A stretch of 64,000 nucleotides of DNA from Candidatus Hydrogenisulfobacillus filiaventi (GTDB lineage: Bacteria; Bacillota; Sulfobacillia; Sulfobacillales; R501): assembly GCA_902809825.1 (NCBI GenBank), contig LR778114.1, forward strand, positions 682,001 through 746,000. Reading direction: 5' to 3'. The notes beneath the pieces are model-generated. The model searched no databases and was not told the origin of the DNA. It saw only the letters and a list, made by a program, of their open reading frames with translations. Each line of letters opens with the position of its first letter. Within the stretch, counting starts at the first letter, position 1. This document shows, piece by piece, positions 24,551 to 35,472 of the stretch. Position numbers and translations under genes: made by a program.

Positions 24551-24787
24551 ATGGACATCTTCTCCCCGGTCCATATCATCATCCTGCTGGTGGTGGCCCT
24601 CCTCATCTTCGGGCCCAAGCGGCTGCCGGAGATCGGGGCCGGGCTGGGCAAGAGCTTCCGGGAGTTCAAGAACGCGGTGAACCCCAACACCTACAATCCC
24701 GAGCCGCCATCCCCCCCGCAGCCGCCGGTGCGGCCGCAGGAGTTCGACACCACGGCCGTGGTCAAGGATCAGGAGCCGCGTCCCTGA
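24551..24787 (+). CDS. tatA: Sec-independent translocase component TatA/TatE
   Basis: A 78-residue protein with one N-terminal transmembrane helix (about 5-20, VHIIILLVVALLIF), the conserved FGP hinge, and an amphipathic helix (KRLPEIGAGLGKSFREFKNAV), followed by a Pro-rich tail. It oligomerises to form the Tat pore for folded proteins. AAAGGAG precedes the ATG. No tatC is adjacent. It stands alone between gatD and the thiC riboswitch. Confidence 0.93.
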   Translation: MDIFSPVHIIILLVVALLIFGPKRLPEIGAGLGKSFREFKNAVNPNTYNPEPPSPPQPPVRPQEFDTTAVVKDQEPRP

Positions 24788-24815
24788 GCGCGGCCCCTGG
24801 CCGGCGGGAAAAGGA

Positions 24816-24845
24816 TTGACGGGGTTCGGCGGGAAATGGTAGGCT
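24816..24845 (+). promoter_or_regulatory. Promoter of the thiC leader
   Basis: TTGACG (24816-24821) and TAGGCT (24840-24845), spacing 18, about 70 bases upstream of the TPP aptamer. Confidence 0.6.
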
Positions 24846-24917
24846 AGCGCCAGTTAGGGAGAATCTTTTTCAATCGGGTTGTCCATGGAGGCGTGAGCGC
24901 GCCTGCCCAGGGCGACC

Positions 24918-26849
<1,932 letters not shown>

Positions 26850-26867
26850 CGCTTCCTGGCCCGCGCA

Positions 26868-26893
26868 GGCCCGCCGGGTTATCCCGGCGGGCC
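26868..26893 (+). terminator. Hairpin after thiC
   Basis: Perfect GGCCCGCCGGG/CCCGGCGGGCC stem with a short TTAT loop, 19 bases after thiC. The following TTGCTG is T-poor, so termination may be weak; that same TTGCTG serves as the next promoter's -35. Confidence 0.6.
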
Positions 26894-26922
26894 TTGCTGC
26901 GTGGGGGCGGAGGGGGTACCAT
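26894..26922 (+). promoter_or_regulatory. Promoter of the men operon
   Basis: TTGCTG (26894-26899) and TACCAT (26917-26922) spaced 17 bases. A palindromic operator begins ten bases after the -10, covering the predicted start of transcription. Confidence 0.6.
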
Positions 26923-26931
26923 AAGGGGCAG

Positions 26932-26949
26932 TGAATGATCGTTCATTCA
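26932..26949 (+). promoter_or_regulatory. FadR-type (TetR family) operator before menB
   Basis: TGAATGATCGTTCATTCA is an 18-base inverted repeat with perfect seven-base arms. The arms equal those of the Bacillus subtilis FadR consensus (TGAATGA, four bases, TCATTCA). It overlaps the likely transcription start, a repressing position. The cognate regulator is not identified; the TetR gene at 60.9 kb is a candidate only. Confidence 0.75.
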
Positions 26950-26963
26950 GTAGGGGGGAGAGC

Positions 26964-27779
26964 ATGTTCGACTGGCAGCCGATTCGGGAATACCGCGACA
27001 TCCGCTTCGAGCGCCTGGGCGGCATCGCCAAGATCACCATCAACCGCCCTGAGGTGCGCAACGCCTTCCGGCCCCTGACCCTGTTCGAGCTCTCCGATGC
27101 CTTCCACCGGGTCCAGGAGGACCCCACGCTGGGGGTGGCCATCCTGACCGGGGCGGGCGAGAAGGCCTTCTGCTCGGGGGGGGACCAGAAGGTGCGCGGG
27201 GAGGGCGGCTACGTGGATGAGGAAGGCGTGCCCCGCCTCAACGTGCTGGAACTGCAGCGGCAGATCCGGTACCTGCCCAAGCCGGTGATCGCCATGGTGG
27301 CCGGCTACGCCATCGGCGGCGGCAACGTGCTGCAGCTGGTCTGCGATCTCACCATCGCGGCCGATAACGCCGTCTTCGGCCAGACCGGTCCCAAGGTGGG
27401 CAGTTTCGACGCCGGCTACGGCGCGGCCCTGCTGGCGCGGGTTGTGGGCCACAAGAAAGCCCGCGAAATTTGGTACCTCTGCCGGCAGTACTCGGCCCAG
27501 GAGGCGCTGGAGATGGGCCTGGTGAACGCGGTGGTGCCCCTGGCGCGGCTGGAGGAGGAGACGGTGGCCTGGGCCAACGAGATCCTCGCCAAGAGCCCGC
27601 TCGCCATCCGCTTCCTGAAGGCGGCCTTCAACGCCGACACCGACGGTCTGGCCGGTCTGCAGCAGCTGGCGGGGGATGCCACCATGCTCTATTACATGAC
27701 CGACGAGGCCCGGGAGGGGAAGAACGCCTTCCTGGAGAAGCGGGCGCCCGACTTCAGCCGGTTCCCGCGGTTGCCCTGA
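26964..27779 (+). CDS. menB: 1,4-dihydroxy-2-naphthoyl-CoA synthase
   Basis: A 271-residue crotonase-fold enzyme that cyclises o-succinylbenzoyl-CoA. It has [11 protein letters not shown] (oxyanion hole and MenB-typical Gln/Lys), [20 protein letters not shown] and [21 protein letters not shown], a MenB hallmark. It ends with the typical [13 protein letters not shown] 26964 follows GGGGGGAG; an earlier in-frame ATG at 26934 lies inside the operator. First gene of the men operon, 16 bases before menE. Confidence 0.96.
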   Translation: MFDWQPIREYRDIRFERLGGIAKITINRPEVRNAFRPLTLFELSDAFHRVQEDPTLGVAILTGAGEKAFCSGGDQKVRGEGGYVDEEGVPRLNVLELQRQIRYLPKPVIAMVAGYAIGGGNVLQLVCDLTIAADNAVFGQTGPKVGSFDAGYGAALLARVVGHKKAREIWYLCRQYSAQEALEMGLVNAVVPLARLEEETVAWANEILAKSPLAIRFLKAAFNADTDGLAGLQQLAGDATMLYYMTDEAREGKNAFLEKRAPDFSRFPRLP

Positions 27780-27795
27780 GCGGGAGGTGCCGCGG

Positions 27796-29304
27796 GTGGA
27801 AACCGGGATCTGGGACTGGGTGGCCCGGCAGGCCTGGCGCCGGCCCTCGGCGCCGGCGCTGGTGGCCGGGGAGCGGCGCTGGGACTTCCGCACCCTGGAC
27901 CAGGCGGTGGGGCGGGCGGCGGCCCGCCTCCGGCAGGCCGGGCTGGGGCCCGGGGACCGCGTGGCCATGCTGTTGCCGCCGGGGACGGCGGCGGTGGTGC
28001 TGGTGTACGCTTCCCTGCGCCTGGGCACGGCGCTGGTGCCGGTCAACCTCCGCCTGACCGCGGCGGAGGCGGCGGCCATCCTGGCCGATGCGGAACCGGC
28101 AGCCGCGGTGGTGGCGCCGGAGTACCTGCCCCTCCTGGAGGCGGCGGCGCCCGACCTGCCCCGGCTGGTCACGGGGCCGGAGGAGGCCTGGTGGGCGGCG
28201 GCCGCCGGCACGGAGGCGCCCGGGCGGGCACCGCGCGGGGAGGACCTGGCCACCCTGGTCTACACCTCCGGCACCAGCGGCCGGGCCAAAGGGGTGCCGC
28301 TGACGGTGGCCAACCACTGGTGGAACGCCCTCGGCTCCCAGCTGCACTTGGGGCAGTTTCCCGGGGACCGCTGGCTCTTGTGTGTGCCCCTCTATCACGT
28401 GTCGGGGCTGTCCATCCTCTACCGTGCCGCCATCAGCGGGGCGGCGGTGGTGGTGCATCCCCGCTTTGACCCGGCGGCAGTGTGGCGGGACCTGGAGGGG
28501 GAGGGGATCACCCTGCTGTCGGTGGTGCCAACCATGCTGCAGCGTCTGCTGGATGCCCGGCCGGAGGCGCCGGCGCCGGCTTCCCTGCGGGTGGTGCTGC
28601 TGGGCGGGGCCGGAGCCGGCACGGCGCTGGTGGAGGCCGCCCGGGCGCGGGGGTTTCCGGTGCTGCGCACCTACGGGTTGACCGAGACCGGGTCCCAGGC
28701 GGCCACCGAGTTGCCCGGTCAGGAGGGGGAGGGGGCCCGGCCCCTGTTCTTTACCGACCTGGCGGTGCTGGACGAGGCGGGGCGGCCGCTGCCCCCGGGT
28801 TCCATCGGCGAGATCGCGGTCCGGGGCCCCGCCGTCACCGCCGGCTATTGGCGGCGGCCGGAGGAGAACCGGCGGCGCTTCGCCCCCGACGGGTGGCTGC
28901 GGACCGGGGACGTGGGGGTGCTGGCGGCGGACGGCCGGCTCACGGTGCTGGACCGGCGCGCCGACCTGATCATCTCCGGGGGGGAGAACATTGCGCCCGC
29001 CGAGGTGGAGGCGGTATTGAACGCCCATCCTGCCGTGGCCGGGTCGGTGGTGGTGGGCATCCCCGACCCGGAGTGGGGCCAGGTGCCGGTGGCCTGGGCG
29101 GTCCCGGCCCCGGGGACGCCGCCGGTGGCGGCGGAGGAGGTGCTGCAGTTTGCGGCCGGGCGCCTGGCCGGCTACAAGCGGCCGCGGGCCCTGCGCTGGA
29201 CCCCGTCCCTGCCCCTGACCGCCAACGGCAAGCTGCGGCGGGCGGTGGCCCGGGCGGCCTGGTTGGAGGGTGCGGCCACGGCGGAAGGGAGGAACCCGGC
29301 ATGA
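27796..29304 (+). CDS. menE: o-Succinylbenzoate-CoA ligase
   Basis: A 502-residue acyl-adenylate-forming enzyme. The phosphate-binding loop VYTSGTSGRAKGVP, the motif RTYGLTETGSQ, the adenylate motif WLRTGDVG, the hinge LDRRADLIISGGENI and the late catalytic Lys in LTANGKLRRA are visible. It makes OSB-CoA, the MenB substrate. GTG 27796 has GGGAGG eight bases upstream and is preferred over GTG 27787. Its stop overlaps the menA start (ATGA). Confidence 0.93.
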   Translation: METGIWDWVARQAWRRPSAPALVAGERRWDFRTLDQAVGRAAARLRQAGLGPGDRVAMLLPPGTAAVVLVYASLRLGTALVPVNLRLTAAEAAAILADAEPAAAVVAPEYLPLLEAAAPDLPRLVTGPEEAWWAAAAGTEAPGRAPRGEDLATLVYTSGTSGRAKGVPLTVANHWWNALGSQLHLGQFPGDRWLLCVPLYHVSGLSILYRAAISGAAVVVHPRFDPAAVWRDLEGEGITLLSVVPTMLQRLLDARPEAPAPASLRVVLLGGAGAGTALVEAARARGFPVLRTYGLTETGSQAATELPGQEGEGARPLFFTDLAVLDEAGRPLPPGSIGEIAVRGPAVTAGYWRRPEENRRRFAPDGWLRTGDVGVLAADGRLTVLDRRADLIISGGENIAPAEVEAVLNAHPAVAGSVVVGIPDPEWGQVPVAWAVPAPGTPPVAAEEVLQFAAGRLAGYKRPRALRWTPSLPLTANGKLRRAVARAAWLEGAATAEGRNPA

Positions 29305-30176
29305 CCGTCCGGCAATGGTGGGCGCTGGCCCGTCCCGCCACCCTGCCCGCCTCCGTGGTCCCGGTGGCGGTGGGGGCGGCGGTGGCGGCGGAGCGGGGAC
29401 CCTGGTCCTGGCCCCTCAGCCTGGTGATGCTGGTGGTGGCCCTGCTGCTGCAGATCGGGACCAACATGGTCAATGAGTGGGCGGACTTCCACCGGGGGGT
29501 GGATGCCCCCGACTCGGTCGGCATCGCCGGCGTGATCGTGGCCGGCCACCTGTCCCCCGCCACCGTCTGGCGGTGGGCGGTGGGCACCTACGCCCTGGCC
29601 TTCGGCCTGGGCCTGGGCCTGGTGGCGGTGCGGGGCTGGCCCCTGCTGGCCCTGGGTCTGGCCGGCATCGGGGCCGGATTCCTGTACAACGCCGGGCCCC
29701 GGCCCCTCTCTGCCACCCCTTGGGGGGAAGCCCTGGTGTTCGCCATCATGGGGCCGGTGGAGGTGCTGGCCAGCGAGGTGGCGGCCGCCGGCACTATCAG
29801 CCCCGGCGGGTGGGCCGCCTCAGTGGCGGTGGGCTTTTCGGTGGCGGCCATCCTCACCGCCAACAACCTGCGCGACCGGGACAAGGACGGGGCGCGGGGA
29901 CGGCGCACCCTGGCGGTGCTGCTGGGGGATCGGGGCGGGGCCCGGCTGCTGGCGGCGCTGGTGGCCGCCCCCTTCCTGTGGCTGGCCCTGGCGGCCGGCC
30001 TGGGGTGGCTGCCGGTGACCGTCCTGGCCGCCTGGTTGGCGGTGCCGGTGGCGGTGGCGGGGGTGCGCCGCCTGATGCAGCCCGGACCCGGGCGTCGGCG
30101 GGCGGTGGCGGTGGTGGGCCGGATCCATTTGCTGGCCGGCCTGCTGCTGGCCATGGGATTGTTGCTGGCCCGGTAA
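29301..30176 (+). CDS. menA: 1,4-dihydroxy-2-naphthoate polyprenyltransferase
   Basis: A 291-residue UbiA-family membrane enzyme with about eight or nine helices. The first Asp-rich prenyl diphosphate motif appears as NMVNEWADFHRGVDAPDS and the second as NNLRDRDKDGARGRRTL; LARPATLPAS opens the protein. It attaches the isoprenoid tail to DHNA in the membrane. It overlaps the menE stop by four bases. Confidence 0.94.
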   Translation: MTVRQWWALARPATLPASVVPVAVGAAVAAERGPWSWPLSLVMLVVALLLQIGTNMVNEWADFHRGVDAPDSVGIAGVIVAGHLSPATVWRWAVGTYALAFGLGLGLVAVRGWPLLALGLAGIGAGFLYNAGPRPLSATPWGEALVFAIMGPVEVLASEVAAAGTISPGGWAASVAVGFSVAAILTANNLRDRDKDGARGRRTLAVLLGDRGGARLLAALVAAPFLWLALAAGLGWLPVTVLAAWLAVPVAVAGVRRLMQPGPGRRRAVAVVGRIHLLAGLLLAMGLLLAR

Positions 30177-30201
30177 GCGGAAGCCGGGAAGGAGGCGCAG
30201 G

Positions 30202-31572
30202 ATGAACGGGCAGCGTGAGGCCCTGGAACAGTGGCTGGCGGAAGGGCTGGCGGCCGTCCGCCGCCGGCCCGGCTGGTATGTGGCCGGGACCACGGCGGCC
30301 GCCCTGGGTCTGGAGGGGGAGGACTGGCGGCGGTGGGCCGCCCATCCCGCTGCAGTATGGGCCTGGGAGGAGGCGGACGGCCTGACCGTGGGCCTAGGCC
30401 GCGCCTGGATCCGCCGGGTGCCCTGGGGGCAGGACCCCTGGCCGCTGCTGGCGGCTGCGGTGCGGGAACTGGCGCGCGTCCCCGGGCTGCCCCCGCAGCT
30501 GCGCCTGGGAGGCGGGGTGGCCTTTCAGCCGGCGGCGGCCCCCGGTCCGGACTGGGCAGCCTGGGGGGCCGCCGCCCTGACCCTGCCCCTGTTGACCATT
30601 ACGGCCCGGCGCGGCCAGCCTGCGCGGCTGACCCTGGTGCTGCCCCCCGCCGCTTCCGCTACCGGGCGCCTGGCGGCGCAGGAGCTGCCGCGGCTGGCCC
30701 GGGGACCGCTCCCGGCCGCGCCGGAGGCGGTGCGGGTGGTGGCGGAGTCCGGGACCGGTCCGGCCGCCTGGACGCAGCGGGTGGAGCGGGCCCGGGCTGC
30801 CATCCGGGCCGGGGAACTGGACAAGGTGGTGCTGGCCCGTTCTCGGACCCTGACCTTCGAGCGCGGCCTGGGAGTGGCGGAGGTCTGGGACCGGCTGGGC
30901 GACCGGGCCGGGGAGGCCACCCTCTTCCTGCTAGCGGACCCGGGCGGAGGGCCGGCCCGCTTTGTGGGGGCCAGCCCGGAACTCCTGGTGCGGACGCGGG
31001 CGGGCCGGGTCGAGACCATGTGCGTGGCGGGATCCGCCCCGCCCGAGGCCGACCCCGTGCGGGCGCTGCTGGCCAGCCCCAAGAACCGGGGCGAGCACGC
31101 ATGGGTGCGCGAGCACATCCTGGCGCGGCTGGCGCCCTGGTGCACCGCAGTGGAGGCGCCGGCAGAGCCGGAGGTGGTACGCCGCTCCTACATCCAGCAC
31201 CTGGTCACCCCCGTGCAGGGCCGGCTGCGGCCGGGGGCCGGGCTGCTGGAGGTGGCGGGGGCGCTCCACCCCACCCCGGCGGTGGGCGGGGCGCCGGCGG
31301 AGGCCGCCCTGGCCTGGCTGGCACGCGAGGAAGGCCTGGAACGCGGCTGGTACGCGGGGGCGGTCGGGTACGTGGACCTGGTGGGGGAAGGGGCCTTTTG
31401 GGTGGGACTGCGCTCCGCCCTGCTGCAGGGGCGGCAGGCGGTGCTGTACGCCGGTTGTGGGATTGTGGCCGATTCCGATCCTGCGGCAGAGTACCGGGAG
31501 TCGGGTTGGAAGATGCGGCCGATGCTGGAGGCCCTGGGAACGGAGGCGGCGGCATGGCGGATGCAGGCATGA
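30202..31572 (+). CDS. menF: Isochorismate synthase
   Basis: A 456-residue chorismate-utilising enzyme. The C-terminal catalytic domain has LDKVVLARSRTL, FVGASPELLVRTR, TMCVAGSAPP, KNRGEHAWVREHI and ALHPTPAVGGAP, as in MenF/EntC; ERGWYAGAVGYVD closes it. The N-terminal 190 residues are less conserved. It diverts chorismate to menaquinone. GGAAGGAGG upstream; the stop lies 19 bases inside menD. Confidence 0.93.
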   Translation: MNGQREALEQWLAEGLAAVRRRPGWYVAGTTAAALGLEGEDWRRWAAHPAAVWAWEEADGLTVGLGRAWIRRVPWGQDPWPLLAAAVRELARVPGLPPQLRLGGGVAFQPAAAPGPDWAAWGAAALTLPLLTITARRGQPARLTLVLPPAASATGRLAAQELPRLARGPLPAAPEAVRVVAESGTGPAAWTQRVERARAAIRAGELDKVVLARSRTLTFERGLGVAEVWDRLGDRAGEATLFLLADPGGGPARFVGASPELLVRTRAGRVETMCVAGSAPPEADPVRALLASPKNRGEHAWVREHILARLAPWCTAVEAPAEPEVVRRSYIQHLVTPVQGRLRPGAGLLEVAGALHPTPAVGGAPAEAALAWLAREEGLERGWYAGAVGYVDLVGEGAFWVGLRSALLQGRQAVLYAGCGIVADSDPAAEYRESGWKMRPMLEALGTEAAAWRMQA

Positions 31573-33233
31573 CCCGGGCGGTGGCGGCCCTGGTGGCCGG
31601 CTTGCGGGAAGGCGGGGTGCGGCATGCGGTGGCCTGCCCGGGTTCGCGGTCCACCCCGCTCACCGTGCGCCTCCGGGAGGAGCCGGGCATCCGCCTGTGG
31701 ATGCACCTGGATGAGCGCTCGGCGGCCTTTTTCGCGCTGGGACTGGCCCGTAGCACCCAAAGCCCGGTGGTACTGGTTTCCACCTCCGGCACCGCCGCCG
31801 CCAACTTCCTGCCGGGCGTGGTGGAGGCCTTTCTCAGCCGGGTGCCGCTGGTGGTGCTGACCGCCGACCGCCCGCCCGAACTGCGGGATACGGGGGCGCC
31901 CCAGACCATCGACCAGGTGCGCTTGTACGGCAGCCATGTCAAGTGGTTCCTGGACCTGGCGGTGCCGGACGGCCACACCATCCCACCCCGCTATGCGCGG
32001 CTGACCGGAACCCGGGCCGCCCGCACCGCTGCCATCGGCCCGGCGGGGCCGGTGCACCTCAACGTCCCCCTGCGCGAACCGCTGGTGCCGGATCTGGGCC
32101 CGGTGGAGCCGGCCGGACAGCCGAGCAGCCTGTCGGTCCGGCCCCGGCTGCTCGACCCGTCCCCCCTGGCGGCCCTGGCCGGCCGCCAGGGGGTGGTGGT
32201 GGCGGGGGCGGCCGACCTGGCCCGTTGGGAGCGGGCCTTGCGGACCCTGGCCCGTCGGCTGAACTGGCCGCTGCTGGCGGATCCCCTCTCCAACCTGCGG
32301 GCGGGGGACCCTGAGGCCCCCCTGGCCGCCTATGACGCGGTGGTACGCGCCCCCGCCGCCCGGACGTTGCGGCCGGAGGTGGCGGTGCGGTTCGGTCCGC
32401 CGCCCACCTCCAAGGCCCTCAACACCTTTCTGGAGGGGGCTGAATTGTGGGTCGTGGATGCTGATGGCTGGCGGGAGCCGTCCCTGGCCGGGGCGCAGGT
32501 GCTGTGGGCGGAGGACCTCTCCCCGCTGGAAGACTGGGACCCCGGCCGTCCGGGCCCCCGCGGCTGGTTGGAGGCCTGGCGGACTGCGGAGGCGGGGGCG
32601 CGGGCAGCCATGGCCGCCTACCTGCATCAGGAGGCGCCCCCGGCCTTTGAAGGGCTCCTCTATCACCGCCTGGGACGGCGCCTGGACCCGGCGGCGCCGG
32701 TGCTGGCGGGCAACAGCATGCCGGTGCGGGACCTCGACAGCTTCTATTGGGGATCCGACCCGCCGCTGCGCCTGTGGGGCAACCGCGGGGCCAACGGCAT
32801 CGACGGCGTGGTTTCCACCGCCCTCGGCCTGGCGGCGGGGGCCGGACGGGCGGTGGCCATCCTGGGGGACCTCTCCTTTTATCACGACATGAACGGTCTC
32901 CTGGCCGCCAAATGGCACCGCCTGCAGGGGGCGGTGGTGGTGGTCAACAATGATGCCGGTGGCATCTTCCGCTACCTGCCGCAGGCTGCGCTGCCGGGTG
33001 ACCTGTACCGGGAGCTCTTCGACACCCCGCACGGCATCGATTTCTCCGGCGTCGCCACCCTCTACGGCCTCCCCTACCGGCGGGCGGCCACGGTGGGCGA
33101 GGTCGAGGAGGCGCTGGCGCGGGCGGAGGTCGAGGGCGGGTTGTGGGTGATCGACTGGCGGGTGCTGGATCCGGCCGAGAGCGCGGCGGTGCACCGCACG
33201 CTCTGGCGGCGGGTGGAGGAGCGGTTGGGGTGA
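31554..33233 (+). CDS. menD: SEPHCHC synthase
   Basis: A 559-residue ThDP-dependent enzyme adding a succinyl semialdehyde unit from 2-oxoglutarate to isochorismate. N-terminal VACPGSRSTPLTV and the catalytic Glu region WMHLDERSAAFFALGLA are MenD hallmarks. The ThDP motif spans ILGDLSFYHDMNGLLAAK to VVVVNNDAGGIF. ATG 31554 has GGAGG upstream and overlaps menF by 19 bases; a very long upstream extension in this frame is menF shadow. Confidence 0.95.
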   Translation: MADAGMTRAVAALVAGLREGGVRHAVACPGSRSTPLTVRLREEPGIRLWMHLDERSAAFFALGLARSTQSPVVLVSTSGTAAANFLPGVVEAFLSRVPLVVLTADRPPELRDTGAPQTIDQVRLYGSHVKWFLDLAVPDGHTIPPRYARLTGTRAARTAAIGPAGPVHLNVPLREPLVPDLGPVEPAGQPSSLSVRPRLLDPSPLAALAGRQGVVVAGAADLARWERALRTLARRLNWPLLADPLSNLRAGDPEAPLAAYDAVVRAPAARTLRPEVAVRFGPPPTSKALNTFLEGAELWVVDADGWREPSLAGAQVLWAEDLSPLEDWDPGRPGPRGWLEAWRTAEAGARAAMAAYLHQEAPPAFEGLLYHRLGRRLDPAAPVLAGNSMPVRDLDSFYWGSDPPLRLWGNRGANGIDGVVSTALGLAAGAGRAVAILGDLSFYHDMNGLLAAKWHRLQGAVVVVNNDAGGIFRYLPQAALPGDLYRELFDTPHGIDFSGVATLYGLPYRRAATVGEVEEALARAEVEGGLWVIDWRVLDPAESAAVHRTLWRRVEERLG

Positions 33234-34057
33234 GGGCCTGGCTGGAACGGGAGGCCGGTTTACGCCTGGCCTACCAGGTCTGGGGCCGCGAGGACGGGGT
33301 GCCGGTGCTCTGCCTGCACGGATTCACCGGTTCGGGCACCACCTGGCGGGGGGTGTGGGACCCGTCCTGGCCGGCCCGCTGCTGGGCCCCGGACCTGTGG
33401 GGGCATGGGGCGAGCACGGTGCCGGCCGACCCCGCCCGGTTGAGCCTGGAGGCGACGGCCGCCGACCTGGCCGCCCTGCTGGATGCCGGCGGTCTGGCGC
33501 GCGTCCTGGTGGCGGGCTATTCCATGGGCGGTCGTGTCGCCCTCGAGTTTGCCTGCCGGTATCCGGAGCGGGTGGCGGGCCTGCTGCTGGAAAGCGCCTC
33601 GCCGGGCATCGCCGACCCGGCGGAGCGGGCCCGGCGGGCCGCGGCCGACGATGCCCTCGCGGATCGGATCGAGCGGGAGGGTATGGACTGGTTTACCGCT
33701 TTCTGGGAGGCGCTGCCCCTCTTCGCTTCCCACCGGCGCCTCCCGCCCGAGGTGCAGGCCGCCCTGCACCGCTTGCGCCGGAGCCAGTCCCCGGCCGGGC
33801 TGGCTCAGAGCCTGCGCGGGGCGGGGACCGGCCGGCAGTCCTCCTGGTGGGACGCCCTGCCGACCATTCAGGTGCCGGTGGTGCTGGTGACCGGCAGCCT
33901 GGACCCCAAGTTCACCGCCATTGCCCGCGCCATGGCCGCCCGCCTGCCGCACGTGCGCCATTGGCAGTGCGCCGGGGCCGGGCATACCCCCCACCTGGAG
34001 CGGCCCGACTGCTTCCGGGCCGCCTTAGCCGCCCTCCTGGCCGCAACCCGGGTCTAA
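33230..34057 (+). CDS. menH: SHCHC synthase (alpha/beta hydrolase)
   Basis: A 275-residue alpha/beta-hydrolase with the oxyanion segment LCLHGFTGSG, nucleophile Ser in VAGYSMGGRVAL, an acid in TGSLDPKF and the catalytic His in GAGHTPHLE. It eliminates pyruvate from SEPHCHC. GTG 33230 overlaps the menD stop by four bases. Last gene of menBEAFDH; menC (OSB synthase) is absent here and must lie elsewhere. Confidence 0.93.
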   Translation: MRAWLEREAGLRLAYQVWGREDGVPVLCLHGFTGSGTTWRGVWDPSWPARCWAPDLWGHGASTVPADPARLSLEATAADLAALLDAGGLARVLVAGYSMGGRVALEFACRYPERVAGLLLESASPGIADPAERARRAAADDALADRIEREGMDWFTAFWEALPLFASHRRLPPEVQAALHRLRRSQSPAGLAQSLRGAGTGRQSSWWDALPTIQVPVVLVTGSLDPKFTAIARAMAARLPHVRHWQCAGAGHTPHLERPDCFRAALAALLAATRV

Positions 34058-34341
34058 GCCGACCTCCGGGCGCGCAGCGCCCCACCCGGTGGCCCGGCCT
34101 GGGGAATTGCCCCGATGGGACGGTATCCCTACCCCGCGAGCCCTTCAGCCGGGAACCCGGCCCTAGATTCCCATGGTGCGGGCGGGAGCGCGGACCGGCC
34201 ACCACGGAGGCGGGCCGTTGCCCCGAATGGCGGCAGGGTACCGCCAACGTGCCCCCGGCCGCGCTCGTATTCCCCAAGACCCGCCCTTGCAAATGCCGTC
34301 GGTGACACGGCGCCGCCGGACTGGTGCCGCTATTTTCCCTA
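34058..34341. other. Intergenic stretch without a recognised gene
   Basis: The 284 bases between menH and the lacI promoter contain only composition-driven open frames. No hairpin with T-run is evident after menH. Confidence 0.5.
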
Positions 34342-34370
34342 TTGCGACAACGCGCGCCCGCTAGTACAAT
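34342..34370 (+). promoter_or_regulatory. Promoter of the lacI-ABC transporter operon
   Basis: TTGCGA (34342-34347) and TACAAT (34365-34370) are exactly 17 bases apart. The paired operator lies 17 bases after the -10. Confidence 0.7.
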
Positions 34371-34387
34371 CGGGCCAGACGGGTCAG

Positions 34388-34412
34388 GGAAAACGTTTTC
34401 CTAAACGTTTTC
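34388..34412 (+). promoter_or_regulatory. Tandem LacI-family operators
   Basis: GGAAAACGTTTTCC (34388-34401) is a perfect 14-base palindrome with the central CG of LacI/CcpA-type sites. A second AAACGTTTTC (34403-34412) follows at once. They sit between the promoter and the regulator gene, so autoregulation is likely. Confidence 0.85.
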
Positions 34413-34429
34413 TTATGGGGAGGGCCGCG

Positions 34430-35443
34430 ATGGGCGCTACACTCAAGGATGTCGCGCGTCGGGCGGGCGTTTCCCTGGCCACTGTCTCCCGGGTCGTGAA
34501 CCATGTTGGAGGCGTCAGCCCGGCCATTGTGGAGCGGGTGGAACGGGCCCTGGCCGAACTGGACTACCGGCCGAATGAAATCGCCCGGGGACTGCGCGCC
34601 GGGTCCACCCACATGGTGGCGGCGATCGTGTCCGATGTCACGAACCCGTTTTTCATGGAAGTGATCCGGGGCCTGGAAGACGGCCTGCGGTCGCAAGGGT
34701 ACACCGTCCTCATCGCCAGCACCGACGAGGACCTGACCAAGGAGGAGGAATACTGCCGGGTCCTGCACCGGCGGCAGATGGACGGCATCGTGCTGGCGTC
34801 TTCCGGGCAGACCTATGCCGGGCTATCCCACCTGGTGGGGAAGACGCCGGTGGTGCTGGTCGACCGGCTGGTGGAGGGGGCGCCCTATGATGCCGTCCTG
34901 GACGACAACCGCCAGGGGGTCGACCTGCTGGTGGATTACCTGGTGGCGCGCGGCCACCGGCACATCGGGATGGTGGCGGGGAACCAGGCCTTCACCTCCG
35001 GCCAGGAACGGCTGGCGGCCTTCCGGGAGGCCCTCGGGCGTCACGGGCTGCCGGCGGAGCCGGATTGGATCCCGGTGGGGCCGTTTACGGTGGCCTTCGG
35101 CCGGGAAGCCGCCCGCCGCCTGCTCGCCCTGTCCCGGCGGCCCACCGCCATGGTGGCGGCCAACAACCGTCTTGCCCTTGGCCTCCTCACCGGCCTGCTG
35201 GAGGCCGGCCTGCAGTTGCCTGAGGAGATGACCATCGTGTCCTACGGGGACCTTTCCCACGCCGACCTGTTCCGGGTTCCGATTACGGTGGTGCGGCAAT
35301 CCGGCTATGCCATCGGCCAGGAGGCGGCCGCCCGTATCCTGGACCGCATCCGTGGGGACGGGCGGCCGCCGCTGATCCGGCGCATGCAGCTCGAGCTGCT
35401 GGACCGCATGCCGCCAGGCCCGGCCGGCCGGGTGCAGCCATGA
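34430..35443 (+). CDS. LacI-family transcriptional regulator of a sugar ABC operon
   Basis: A 337-residue regulator. The N-terminal helix-turn-helix and hinge helix (TLKDVARRAGVSLATVSRVVN ... NEIARGLRAGS) are followed by a periplasmic-binding-like core (MVAAIVSDVTNPFFMEVIRGLEDGL, MDGIVLASS, VVLVDRLV, FTSGQERLAAFREAL). It should bind a sugar-type ligand and repress its own operon through the tandem operators upstream. ATG 34430 follows GGGGAGGG. The ABC genes begin 29 bases after its stop. Confidence 0.95.
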   Translation: MGATLKDVARRAGVSLATVSRVVNHVGGVSPAIVERVERALAELDYRPNEIARGLRAGSTHMVAAIVSDVTNPFFMEVIRGLEDGLRSQGYTVLIASTDEDLTKEEEYCRVLHRRQMDGIVLASSGQTYAGLSHLVGKTPVVLVDRLVEGAPYDAVLDDNRQGVDLLVDYLVARGHRHIGMVAGNQAFTSGQERLAAFREALGRHGLPAEPDWIPVGPFTVAFGREAARRLLALSRRPTAMVAANNRLALGLLTGLLEAGLQLPEEMTIVSYGDLSHADLFRVPITVVRQSGYAIGQEAAARILDRIRGDGRPPLIRRMQLELLDRMPPGPAGRVQP

Positions 35444-35472
35444 CCCCTGTACACCGGAAGGAGGAAAGGGCC

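Noticed and set aside
30231-31553. A long N-terminal extension of menD
   Set aside because: It lies entirely in menF in another frame; the MenD N-terminal motif begins at 31554.
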